From assembly GCA_910579015.1 (NCBI GenBank), contig CAJTRO010000004.1:62001-126000 (forward strand): DNA of 64,000 bases, given 5' to 3'. Below, in pieces: positions 42,935 to 50,840 of this stretch. Below the pieces are notes generated by a model. That model was not told the DNA's origin and did no database searches. It saw only the letters and a program-made list of their open reading frames with translations. The position numbers and the translations under genes were made by a program. How positions within the stretch are numbered: position 1 is the stretch's first letter; each line of letters opens with the position of its first letter. Source of the DNA: an uncultured Dorea sp. (GTDB lineage Bacteria > Bacillota_A > Clostridia > Lachnospirales > Lachnospiraceae).

Positions 42935-43828
42935 TTGAGTATAGTGATGGTAATCGGATGTAATGGACTGATTGGTTCGTCTCTCGTGCGTAAGTTATTG
43001 AATGAAGGTCATGATGTTGTGGGATATTCGCGGAGAAATCCGGACGTGGAGCATAGCCGCTTCCATTCTTATACGGGTGAACTAAGCGAATTGAATCTGA
43101 TGATAAGCATTATGCTAAGGCATCATGTAGAGACGGTAATACACAATGCGGCATTATCACATCCTAAGATGGCAGAGGATCAGCCGTTCAGAATGTTTCA
43201 GGTGAACCTTTCGGGGGTTTTGAATTCAATTGAAGCAGCCAGGATCACAGGAGTGAAGAGATATTTGTTCGCAAGTGCGGCAGGAGTGTATGGAAATAAT
43301 ATCTCGGATCCTGTTGTGGAGGATATGCCTTTGAAATCCGAGTGTGTGTATGATTCTGCTAAGATTGCGGCGGAGGAGGTCGTGAAAAATTACGGGCTTG
43401 AATGTGGAATCTTCCGGATAGGCTTTGTATATGGGCCAGGGCGCATACATGAATGCCCGATTGCGATGCTCCTTCGGGAAGTACGTGAAAACGGCTGTGT
43501 TGAGTGGAACGCCGGATTGGATCAATATCTGGATTATGTGTTCATAGATGATGTGACAGATGGATTTGTAAAGGCGGTAGAGGCGGAAAAACTGAAATAT
43601 CGTATTTATAACATGGGCGGCGGAAGGCTGACTCCGTTTCGGGATGTTGTTGATATCGTCAGGAAATTATATTCCCATGCGCAGGTTAAGATCGGAAGAG
43701 GGGGACTGGGATATGATAATATAGGACGTATGGATAACAGCCGGGCAAGAGAGGATTTTGGATATGAGCCGAAGATCACACTGGAAGAGGGGATACGAAG
43801 ATATGACGAATGGCTTACAGGTTTTTAA
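42935..43828 (+). CDS. NAD-dependent epimerase/dehydratase (extended SDR)
   Basis: A 297-residue extended short-chain dehydrogenase/reductase. It has the NAD motif VIGCNGLIGSSLVRKLL at the N-terminus and the catalytic YDSAK (Tyr-x-x-x-Lys) near residue 146 with a Ser in FASAAGVYG. The start is TTG 42935 with GAGAGGAAGAGAG upstream. In this operon it may oxidise or epimerise a sugar or sugar acid before the keto-deoxy steps; sugar 1-dehydrogenases and UDP-sugar epimerases share this fold. It overlaps the aldolase gene by 26 bp. Confidence 0.85.
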   Translation: MSIVMVIGCNGLIGSSLVRKLLNEGHDVVGYSRRNPDVEHSRFHSYTGELSELNLMISIMLRHHVETVIHNAALSHPKMAEDQPFRMFQVNLSGVLNSIEAARITGVKRYLFASAAGVYGNNISDPVVEDMPLKSECVYDSAKIAAEEVVKNYGLECGIFRIGFVYGPGRIHECPIAMLLREVRENGCVEWNAGLDQYLDYVFIDDVTDGFVKAVEAEKLKYRIYNMGGGRLTPFRDVVDIVRKLYSHAQVKIGRGGLGYDNIGRMDNSRAREDFGYEPKITLEEGIRRYDEWLTGF

Positions 43829-44462
43829 GGAGAAAATCATTGCGATCATCAGAGGGCTGGAGCTGGATGATACGTTGCGGGCTGTTGAGGCGCTGAGAGC
43901 CGGGGGGATCCGGTTGGTTGAAGTGCCTTTTGACCAGATGAGGGATCCCAAAGATACGGCTGTCAAGGTGAAGGAAATAAGAAGAAATTTTGGAGGAGGG
44001 GATCTTATCTGTGGCAGCGGGACGGTTTTGACCGCTGAACAGGTAAGAATTACTTACGAAGCGGGCGGAAGTCTGATTGTTACTCCAACAGCCGGCAAAG
44101 AGGTGATCGAGGAGGCAAAACGCCTGGGAATGTTCGTTATGGCCGGCGCCATGTCTCCCACGGAAACGGCCGATGTCTATGGGCAGGGTGCGGATGTGGT
44201 CAAGGTGTTTCCGGCAGGAGTATTAGGAACAGGGTATATAAAGGCGCTGCGGGGACCATTTCCGTATATTCCGCTGGCGGCGGTTGGAGGAATAAATCTT
44301 GATAATATTCAGGATTTCCAGGATGCCGGAGTCAGTATGTTTGGAATAGGGGAAAGTCTGGTAAATAGAGAACTGATACGGCAGAACCGCTATGATATGC
44401 TTACGAAACTGGCAAGGGCATATGTAGAAAAGGTAAACGACTGTCAGGAGTGTGCAGAATGA
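43803..44462 (+). CDS. KDPG/KDPGal-type aldolase
   Basis: The 219-residue protein is a class I aldolase of the Eda/DgoA family, which splits 2-keto-3-deoxy-6-phospho-hexonates into pyruvate and glyceraldehyde 3-phosphate. Key segments are IIRGLELDDTLRAVEALRAG, the Glu in RLVEVPF, GSGTVLT, IVTPTAG, and the Schiff-base Lys in DVVKVFPAG. ATG 43803 gives the family-typical start and has GAGGGG upstream. It overlaps both neighbours (26 bp and 4 bp), so translation is coupled. Paired with the kinase DgoK it probably acts on the galactonate or gluconate isomer. Confidence 0.9.
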   Translation: MTNGLQVFKEKIIAIIRGLELDDTLRAVEALRAGGIRLVEVPFDQMRDPKDTAVKVKEIRRNFGGGDLICGSGTVLTAEQVRITYEAGGSLIVTPTAGKEVIEEAKRLGMFVMAGAMSPTETADVYGQGADVVKVFPAGVLGTGYIKALRGPFPYIPLAAVGGINLDNIQDFQDAGVSMFGIGESLVNRELIRQNRYDMLTKLARAYVEKVNDCQECAE

Positions 44463-45466
44463 GATATGTTATTACATTGGATTCGGGAACGACAAATACC
44501 CGGATGATACTTTTGAATGAGGATGATGAGCCGGTTCATTCTGCAAAAGTGCCGGTGGGAGTGAGGGATACTGCAATAGACGGTAATCTGGGTAAGCTGG
44601 TATCAGGTGTCAGAGAATGTCTGGATAAGATTTTGAGGCAGAAACAGATAGATTATAGCGATATAAAATGTGTGATTGCATCCGGTATGATCACATCTGA
44701 GCTGGGATTGGCGGATATACCGCATATTCCTGCGCCGGCTGGGATAGAGGAGCTTGCGGGGCATATGCAAAAGAGGTGTTTTCCGGAAATATGCCCGTTA
44801 CCGATTTATTTTATTCCCGGAATAAAGAACTGTCTATCGGAGGTCGGGCAGGAAAATTTCACGGATATGGATATGATGCGTGGAGAAGAGACAGAAAGTG
44901 CGGCGCTGATCAGACGCTTTTATGACGGACGCCGGATGCTGCTGATATTGCCGGGAAGTCATACGAAATTTGTGGAGGCAGACAACAGAGGAAGGATTAC
45001 GGGATGCGCCACATCAATGGCGGGCGAATTGCTTGCGGTACTCACGAAAAAGACAATTCTTGCGAAGGCCGTAGAGTACAAGTTTGTGAATGAGCAGGAC
45101 TATGACAGGGATATGGTCCTGCTGGGGTATAAAACAGCGGAAAAAATTGGTGTCAGCGCGGCATGTTTCCAGGGACGGGTTCTGAAGACATATGTATATG
45201 AAGATTATAAGAAAATAGCGAATTATATCTTAGGCGCTGTTCTTCAGAATGATATAATGCTTATGGAGCGAGGCAGGATTGCTTCATCCGTCTGGGACCG
45301 GGATATCATTGTATCTGGAAAAAATCCGTTTAGAAGAGCGTTGTTTGATATTATCATGAGTGAAGGGAGATACGATCAGGTTACAGAGTATATTCCGAAA
45401 GCCGGTGAGATACCCTTAAGCGCCGAAGGTGCGTTGATGGCGGCCAGGATCAGGGGGATTATATAA
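44459..45466 (+). CDS. dgoK: 2-dehydro-3-deoxygalactonokinase
   Basis: The 335-residue kinase has the family motifs LDSGTTNTRM at the N-terminus, RGEETESAAL near residue 145, and LPGSHTKFVE with the nucleotide/substrate loop near 170. DgoK phosphorylates 2-keto-3-deoxygalactonate at C6, providing the substrate for the adjacent aldolase. ATG 44459 overlaps the aldolase stop (ATGA). It is the last gene of the operon. No hexonate dehydratase is present in the window, so that step is either encoded elsewhere or replaced by another reaction here. Confidence 0.92.
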   Translation: MRYVITLDSGTTNTRMILLNEDDEPVHSAKVPVGVRDTAIDGNLGKLVSGVRECLDKILRQKQIDYSDIKCVIASGMITSELGLADIPHIPAPAGIEELAGHMQKRCFPEICPLPIYFIPGIKNCLSEVGQENFTDMDMMRGEETESAALIRRFYDGRRMLLILPGSHTKFVEADNRGRITGCATSMAGELLAVLTKKTILAKAVEYKFVNEQDYDRDMVLLGYKTAEKIGVSAACFQGRVLKTYVYEDYKKIANYILGAVLQNDIMLMERGRIASSVWDRDIIVSGKNPFRRALFDIIMSEGRYDQVTEYIPKAGEIPLSAEGALMAARIRGII

Positions 45467-45498
45467 ATTATAGAAATGGAAAAGTACAGTTCAACAAC

Positions 45499-45532
45499 AG
45501 AGCAGGGGTGTTTCGCAACACCCCTGCTCTGC
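45499..45532. terminator. perfect 15-bp stem between convergent dgoK and DUF1002 genes
   Basis: CAGAGCAGGGGTGTT and its exact complement are separated by TCGC. Neither strand has a good T-run, so termination strength is uncertain. Confidence 0.55.
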
Positions 45533-45553
45533 CTTATGTGAGTAAACGTTATT

Positions 45554-46843
45554 CTACTGTGTAATATCAGACGCAGAATCATTATTTTCAGCGTCATTAA
45601 CTGTGCTGTCCGTGGTTCCATTCGTCTGATTTTCTAAAACAGCATCAGAACCCTCTGACACAGAATCTGTGTTGTCCGCATCATTGATCGGAAGGCCGGT
45701 CTCGGGATCGACAGGAGAGCCGGTCTCAGGATCGATGGAAGCGTCGGGATTCTCGTCGTCTGCTGATGCATCATCTGAACCATCGGAATCATCTGTGTCC
45801 TCGGTCTCGTCTTCGGTGCCGGCGGTCTCAGTGTCCTCGTTCTCAGCTTCATCGTCACCGCCGCCGAAGAGGTTCTTGAAGAAACCAGTTACCTTATCCC
45901 AGAAGCCTCCTTCTTCTTTTGAATTGTTCACGACCGCATCCAGCGTGCTGTCAATCACAGCATCCGCGCCAAGGATGTCGTCGTTGGTTCCGTTGATGAT
46001 ACCGCCGTCGTTGTTGCTGTCTCCGGTGAAGAAGCCTTTGACGGAGGTCCACAGGTTAGAGAAGAAACCTCCGCTCTTGCCGTCTAAGTTATCGAGCGTC
46101 TCCTTCAATGCCTTGACATCATAGTCATATTGGGAAATGTTCTTCATCAGAGAGTTGATCTTCGCCAGCTGGTCTTCCGTAAGAGATATGTTGTAGTTCT
46201 TGACGGCATTGTTGACAGCCTCCTTAATCTCTCCTTCGTCGGTCAGCCCTTCCTTGATGACCTCCTGCTTTACTTCGTTGATCAGATCGGTAGCATCCTT
46301 CTGGCCGATGGTGTCTGCAATCTCGCCGGTAGTTATAAGCTCTTCGGTTGCGGCGGCCTTCTGGTCTTCGCTTAAGGTCTCCCCGCTTGCTTTCTCGTAA
46401 GCCATCATGATCCCGGTCAGAGCGCCTGTGCCGGAGACTTCCATCGGTGAAGCGGCAACGACGTTGCAGTTCTCAACTCCGGAGGTCAAAAGGGTGCTGG
46501 CGATCATGGAGCTTGTTACAAATGTGAGGTTGCCTACTTTGACCTGTATGCCGCCGCTGGTAGTCGGTTCTACATAAGAACAGCTGTAGGTGCGGGTGCC
46601 GATCTGGGCTTCGGAAGCAATCCCTTCCATGTACTTGCGTTCGTCTGCATTCGTAACTTCTATGGTATCTACAGCGTCAGCGGTAGTGCCAAAGTATTGG
46701 TACATGGACTGCTTCTGTTCCTCTGTCAGGTTGGCGCCGATTGTGACGATCTTTGCGCCGTCAGCCTGGACGGTCATGGGAAGGCTTGTGCAGACAAGTG
46801 CGGCGGCCATCATGGCGGGTATCAATCTTTTTGTATTCATCAT
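45554..46843 (-). CDS. secreted DUF1002 protein
   Basis: The 429-residue protein begins with a signal peptide (RLIPAMMAAALVCTSLPMTVQA) and carries a DUF1002 domain over about residues 30-260 (LTEEQKQSMYQYFGTTAD, YSCSYVEPTTSGGIQVKV, VVAASPMEVSGTGALTGIM). The C-terminal ~150 residues hold a short phenylalanine-rich segment (WDKVTGFFKNLFGGGDD) and then a very acidic Ser/Thr/Asp-rich tail. The function of DUF1002 is unknown. The ATG lacks a close ribosome site; AGGAGG lies about 24 nt upstream in front of a seven-codon mini-frame that ends on the ATG. Confidence 0.85.
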   Translation of the reverse strand: MMNTKRLIPAMMAAALVCTSLPMTVQADGAKIVTIGANLTEEQKQSMYQYFGTTADAVDTIEVTNADERKYMEGIASEAQIGTRTYSCSYVEPTTSGGIQVKVGNLTFVTSSMIASTLLTSGVENCNVVAASPMEVSGTGALTGIMMAYEKASGETLSEDQKAAATEELITTGEIADTIGQKDATDLINEVKQEVIKEGLTDEGEIKEAVNNAVKNYNISLTEDQLAKINSLMKNISQYDYDVKALKETLDNLDGKSGGFFSNLWTSVKGFFTGDSNNDGGIINGTNDDILGADAVIDSTLDAVVNNSKEEGGFWDKVTGFFKNLFGGGDDEAENEDTETAGTEDETEDTDDSDGSDDASADDENPDASIDPETGSPVDPETGLPINDADNTDSVSEGSDAVLENQTNGTTDSTVNDAENNDSASDITQ

Positions 46844-46906
46844 AAAATCCGGTGTGTGAACACCTATCCTCCTGTTCGTCTGTGCATATTTATTTGAGTC
46901 CTGCTT

Positions 46907-46934
46907 AATATAACATATTCTATAGAGGATTCAA
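46907..46934 (-). promoter_or_regulatory. candidate promoter of the DUF1002 gene
   Basis: On the - strand: TTGAAT (46934-46929), 16-bp spacer, TATATT (46912-46907), about 65 bp upstream of the start codon. Confidence 0.45.
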
Positions 46935-46946
46935 ATAAAATATACC

Positions 46947-47270
46947 TTAACTATTTATAAAGATTTTTTGTAGACGACGTTCGAAGATGTGTTCATCTAT
47001 GATTCCATGCATACTGCCGTGGAACCGTCCGCCGCGGAAGAAAACGAAAGTCGGGACGATATCGGCTTCGTATTCGGCCGCAAGGAGAGGTGATTCTTCA
47101 ATCTCTACTTCGCAGAATTTGATTCGTCCGCGGTATTTTTTCTCTATTTCTTCTACGACAGGTTTCATCATGGCACATTTACCGCACCATACGGCATAGA
47201 ACATGACAACGACCGGAAGGGAACTGCGCCCTGTCTCGGAGGAAAAGTTTTTGGATGTTAGATGCTGCAT
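46947..47270 (-). CDS. thioredoxin family protein
   Basis: The 107-residue protein has the thioredoxin fold with VVVMFYAVWCGKCAMMKPVV; the redox motif is WCGKC, not the standard WCGPC, near residue 28. The cis-Pro lies in DIVPTFVFFRGG. It is the normal thioredoxin length and has no signal peptide, so it is a cytoplasmic disulfide reductase or chaperone-like relative. The Lys in place of Pro should change its redox potential. No thioredoxin reductase is adjacent. The 235 bp upstream (47271-47505) contain no gene that I can see. Confidence 0.9.
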   Translation of the reverse strand: MQHLTSKNFSSETGRSSLPVVVMFYAVWCGKCAMMKPVVEEIEKKYRGRIKFCEVEIEESPLLAAEYEADIVPTFVFFRGGRFHGSMHGIIDEHIFERRLQKIFINS

Positions 47271-47495
47271 AATACTTACCTTTCTAGCATTCGGGATTTA
47301 GGGCACGGCATAGTTCGTCTATAGATTTCTTCAGACAAGAGAGCTTCTTATGAAGTCCTTTCCTGTGATAAGTGAATTCGCAGATTTTCTGCCGTAGACA
47401 TTTCCTTCTTTTTCTGCATCCCATATGCATACCTCAGGATATTATTTCTTCTATACTTTATATGAGAGGGAAGGCTTTTTTGTGAATAAAATCAG

Positions 47496-47519
47496 GGCGG
47501 AAAGCTTATGCTTTCCGCC
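47496..47519 (-). terminator. hairpin overlapping the trmB stop codon
   Basis: GGCGGAAAGC and GCTTTCCGCC form a perfect 10-bp stem whose four-base loop contains the trmB stop codon. On the - strand it is followed by CTGATTTTA, a weak T-run. Confidence 0.55.
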
Positions 47520-48252
47520 TGGCGGTTAATTTACAGATAGGATTTCCGAGAGAGGAGAACTTCTCCTCATATTCCGTCATTATATTCCCGGGATTCATCA
47601 CGGCGTCATGATGGAGATCGTATGTACAGCAATCCAGCTGAAAGAACGGACTGTCATGGACTTCGGCTGTAGAGAAGTCGAAGAGCCCGCGGTTATCCGT
47701 CTTGAATTCAATGGTGCCCCCGTCGGCGAGGATCTTGTCATAGCGGGCAAGAAACTCTCCGGAGGTGAGGCGTCTTGCGGCATGTCTTGATTTGGGCCAG
47801 GGATCGGAGAAGTTCAGATAGATCCTGTCAATCTCGCCCGGAGCAAATACGTCCGCCACATTGCGGGCATCCATACAGATGAAGCGGATGTTGGCTGGCG
47901 GCCTGCCTGCTGTGACCGTGTGTGCGTCTGTGTCAGGCGCTAAGTATGAGGAACTGCGGGCATGGCAGTCGTCTGCTGTCGTGTCATCCTTACAATCGTC
48001 CCCGGTCTGGAATTTCTCCACTGCCCGGAGCAGTACGCTGGAGTAACGTTCTATTCCTATATAATTGATGTCCGGATTCTGTCCGGCCAGTGTCAGCAGG
48101 AACTGTCCCTTCCCCATACCGATCTCTATGTGGATGGGATTCGGATTACCGAAGATTTCCGGCCATCTGCCGCGGTAATCTGCCTCATTCTTAACAACTT
48201 CTTTGCACGCGTCCAATACACTGCCGGCGCGTGGTATATTCCTTAATCGCAT
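47506..48252 (-). CDS. trmB: tRNA (guanine(46)-N7)-methyltransferase
   Basis: The 248-residue enzyme makes m7G46 in tRNA. It has motif I IHIEIGMGKGQFLLTLA, NINYIGIERYSSVLLRA-type motif II (DINYIGIERYSSVLLRA), FICMDARNVADVF, and the diagnostic IYLNFSDPWPKSRHAARRL and FKTDNRGLFDFS. The start at 48252 has AGGGGGAAA upstream; an extension to 48294 lacks a site. About 32 residues rich in Asp, Ser and Thr (coding 47901-48006) are inserted between the SAM-binding region and FICMDA, where most relatives have only a few residues. Confidence 0.94.
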   Translation of the reverse strand: MRLRNIPRAGSVLDACKEVVKNEADYRGRWPEIFGNPNPIHIEIGMGKGQFLLTLAGQNPDINYIGIERYSSVLLRAVEKFQTGDDCKDDTTADDCHARSSSYLAPDTDAHTVTAGRPPANIRFICMDARNVADVFAPGEIDRIYLNFSDPWPKSRHAARRLTSGEFLARYDKILADGGTIEFKTDNRGLFDFSTAEVHDSPFFQLDCCTYDLHHDAVMNPGNIMTEYEEKFSSLGNPICKLTARRKA

Positions 48253-48403
48253 ATGAGATTTCCCCCTGTTTTCAAGCGTTTTCGTATGTTTCATAGTTTA
48301 TAATGGGGAGGCCGAAAAGTCAATTCCATATAAGTGTGTGAAATCCGTAACAATTAGCTGTTTTTTTGTTGAATTTGACTATGGAAATTTGAAGAAATCG
48401 GAG

Positions 48404-48414
48404 TATATTATAAT
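48404..48414 (+). promoter_or_regulatory. candidate -10 region of the V-ATPase operon
   Basis: TATATTATAAT offers overlapping TATATT and TATAAT boxes about 105 nt before the first gene. No convincing -35 box is found at standard spacing; TTGACT at 48375 is too far. The start may need an activator. The 264-bp gap 48253-48516 shows no gene. Confidence 0.35.
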
Positions 48415-48516
48415 TGTGTGCAAATTGACGGGAAAAGAGTGTGTTTCCCCCTGATATCATGCGGTATTGCACATAGCCAGTATAACTGGAAATAGTGGAG
48501 GAATGGAGGAGGCCAG

Positions 48517-48828
48517 ATGGACACAGTTGTTAAGAAGATAGCGGATATTGAAGAAACGGCAGAAGCGATTGTGGAACATGCTCAGGCTCAGAAGAGTGAG
48601 ATCGAGAAGAAGATCCAGAACCAGAGAGACCGATTTGACGCGGCTATCGAGGATGAAACCCGGAAGCAGTTGGAGAAGATCAGGCGGGACGCGGATACGA
48701 AGATGGAGCGGATCCTGAACGAACAGCGGGAGAAGAACCGCACGACGATTGATAATCTGAAGAAGGAATTCGAAGAGAATCATACTGCATACGCCAGGGA
48801 GATCCTCTCGCACATAGCAGAGGTGTAG
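48517..48828 (+). CDS. V-type ATPase peripheral stalk subunit (G/H type)
   Basis: The 103-residue protein is almost wholly predicted coiled coil (IADIEETAEAIVEHAQAQKS, KMERILNEQREKNRTTIDNL), as in subunit H/G (NtpF, AhaH) that pairs with subunit E in the peripheral stalk. A GGAGGAGG site precedes ATG 48517. It opens the V-type ATPase operon, 3 bp before the subunit C gene. Low-complexity helices make this family hard to assign by sequence alone, but position and length fit. Confidence 0.8.
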   Translation: MDTVVKKIADIEETAEAIVEHAQAQKSEIEKKIQNQRDRFDAAIEDETRKQLEKIRRDADTKMERILNEQREKNRTTIDNLKKEFEENHTAYAREILSHIAEV

Positions 48829-48831
48829 AGC

Positions 48832-49878
48832 ATGGGAAATGTGATGACATACAGCGGTCTTACCACGAAGGTGCGGGCGATGCAGGCAAAGCTTCTTACG
48901 AACAGGGATTTTGAAAATATCGCGAACTTAAGGAGCGTCCCGGAGGCGATTGAATATCTGAAGGGGAAACCTGCCTATGCAAGGTACGTGGAGCAGATGG
49001 ATATATCGCTGTATCATAGAGGAAATATGGAGAAGCTCCTGTATCAGTCGCTGTTTGACGACTATACGCGTATCTTCCGGTTTGCGGGAATGGAGCAGAA
49101 GAAGTTTCTGAAGCTTTACTGGAAGAGATACGAGATCGACCTGATCAATTACTGCCTGCGTATTGTATTCAACCACTATGATATGCCGTTTGATATAGAA
49201 TATAAGAAGGAATTTTTTGATAAATATTCCCAGATTTCCATTGATAAGCTGGCTGTGTCGAGGAATATCGGGGAATTGGTCGACAACCTGAAGGATACGG
49301 AATATTATGAACCGCTAAAGCCCCTGATAGATTCGGAGAGTACAACGCTCTTCGACTACGATCTGGCGCTGGATCTGTACTATTTCTCCGAGATGTGGAG
49401 GAAGAGCAGGCGGCTCCTTAGGGGGAAGGAGCGGGAGATGTATATGAGGGACTTCGGCACGAAGATCGATCTTCTGAACGTACAGTGGATCTACCGTGCG
49501 AAGAAGTATTATAACATGCTCGCGCCGGATATCTATTCTCTGACGATTCCGATCCAATACAGATTAGGACTTGAGGAGTTCAAGAACCTGGTAGAGGCGC
49601 CGACGGTAGAAGAGTTTGAGAAGCGTCTGGAGGATACATATTATGCCGGCAAATACGCGGATATCAGCGGGAAGACGCTGGAATCCATGTATAAGGAGTG
49701 TCTGGGACGCCAGTATATCAGCGACAGAAGGCGCAATCCATATTCTATCGCAACGGTGAATACATATCTGTTTTTGAAGGAAGAAGAGATCTACAAATTA
49801 ACTACGGCCCTTGAATGTATCCGTTACGGCTTATCTTCAAGAGAGACGTTAGGATACTTAGGAGGTGTGATTCAATGA
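48832..49878 (+). CDS. ntpC: V-type ATPase subunit C (AC39/NtpC)
   Basis: The 348-residue helical protein forms the funnel that links the rotor shaft to the proteolipid ring. It matches the vATP-synt_AC39 family: TTKVRAMQAKLLTNRDFENI near the N-terminus, YWKRYEIDLINYCLRI, the DLLNVQWIYRAKKYYN-like segment, and NPYSIATVNTYLFLKEEEIY near the end, a strong signature. Its stop overlaps the next start by 4 bp. In many operons it lies after subunit E; here it precedes subunit I. Confidence 0.92.
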   Translation: MGNVMTYSGLTTKVRAMQAKLLTNRDFENIANLRSVPEAIEYLKGKPAYARYVEQMDISLYHRGNMEKLLYQSLFDDYTRIFRFAGMEQKKFLKLYWKRYEIDLINYCLRIVFNHYDMPFDIEYKKEFFDKYSQISIDKLAVSRNIGELVDNLKDTEYYEPLKPLIDSESTTLFDYDLALDLYYFSEMWRKSRRLLRGKEREMYMRDFGTKIDLLNVQWIYRAKKYYNMLAPDIYSLTIPIQYRLGLEEFKNLVEAPTVEEFEKRLEDTYYAGKYADISGKTLESMYKECLGRQYISDRRRNPYSIATVNTYLFLKEEEIYKLTTALECIRYGLSSRETLGYLGGVIQ

Positions 49879-50840
49879 TTGTTAAGATGAAATTCTTAAG
49901 CATCAGCGGTCCGAGAGTTGATATTGACCGTGTATGCGAAAAGTATCTGTCGAAATATGAGATGCAGCTTGAGAATGCGGTTACGGAACTGAAGACGACA
50001 GATAACCTTCTGCCCTTTATCGAGGTGAATCCGTACAAGGACGCACTGGCGAAGGCGGAGCAGTTTGCAGAGCTTCTGCCGGAGGGGGCAGATAAGATGG
50101 ATCAGTCGATGTCAAAGGATGAGATGCTCGCTTTTATACGGGAACTCAACCATGACTATCTGGATCTACAGGAGAAGAAGGAGCTTCTGAACAAAAAGGA
50201 GAATGAAGTCAGGGAGAAGCTGAACGTCCTGGAACCATTTACCCCGCTGAACCTGGATCTGCATAAGACCATGCGTTACAAGTATATGAAGATCCGCTTC
50301 GGAAGGATCGGGCTTGACTATTATAAGAAGCTTGAGAAATACTTGTTCGGCGACTTGCAGGCAGTGTTCCTTGAAGGTACAAGGAATGAAAATTATGTCT
50401 ACGGCTGTTATTTTGTGGCGAATGCGGATATGAGCAAGGTAGACTCCGCGTTCAACTCTCTGCATTTTGAGAGGATCACGATCCCGTCCGAATATGTTGG
50501 TACGCCAAAGGATGCGTGCGCCAGTATGCAAAAAGACATCGAGGATACCAAAAAGCAGATCGAGGAGATTGACAAGGAGGTCGAAGAGCTGGTGCGCAGC
50601 TGTTCGGCGAAGCTTATAGGAACTAGGAAGCGTCTGGAAGAGCTGTCGAGCAACTTTGACGTTCGTAAGATGGCGGCAAGGACGGATGTCGGGGATACCA
50701 AGGAAGATTACTATATCCTCTGCGGATGGATGGGAGAGGATGACGTGGCGGCTCTTCTGGAGGAAACGAAGGAGGATGACCGGGTATTCATCGTCGTGGA
50801 GGAGGGAGAAGTTCTTCGGAGAGCCTCCGACGAAGCTTAA
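49875..50840 (+). CDS. ntpI: V-type ATPase subunit I, N-terminal part (frameshifted gene)
   Basis: This frame encodes 321 residues of the cytoplasmic half of subunit I: an alpha/beta start (VKMKFLSISGPRVDIDRVCE), long coiled coils (ELNHDYLDLQEKKELLNKKE; QKDIEDTKKQIEEIDKEVEE) and the globular DTKEDYYILCGWMGEDD. It stops at TAA 50838-50840 where the membrane half should begin. The rest continues in the +1 frame from about 50818. The two frames join well at CTT-C-GGA (50814-50820), just before EPPTKLKNPRFFKPFE, a segment conserved in the family. Either one base is extra (mutation or sequencing error) or the ribosome shifts. AGGAGG precedes ATG 49875. Confidence 0.85.
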   Translation: MIVKMKFLSISGPRVDIDRVCEKYLSKYEMQLENAVTELKTTDNLLPFIEVNPYKDALAKAEQFAELLPEGADKMDQSMSKDEMLAFIRELNHDYLDLQEKKELLNKKENEVREKLNVLEPFTPLNLDLHKTMRYKYMKIRFGRIGLDYYKKLEKYLFGDLQAVFLEGTRNENYVYGCYFVANADMSKVDSAFNSLHFERITIPSEYVGTPKDACASMQKDIEDTKKQIEEIDKEVEELVRSCSAKLIGTRKRLEELSSNFDVRKMAARTDVGDTKEDYYILCGWMGEDDVAALLEETKEDDRVFIVVEEGEVLRRASDEA

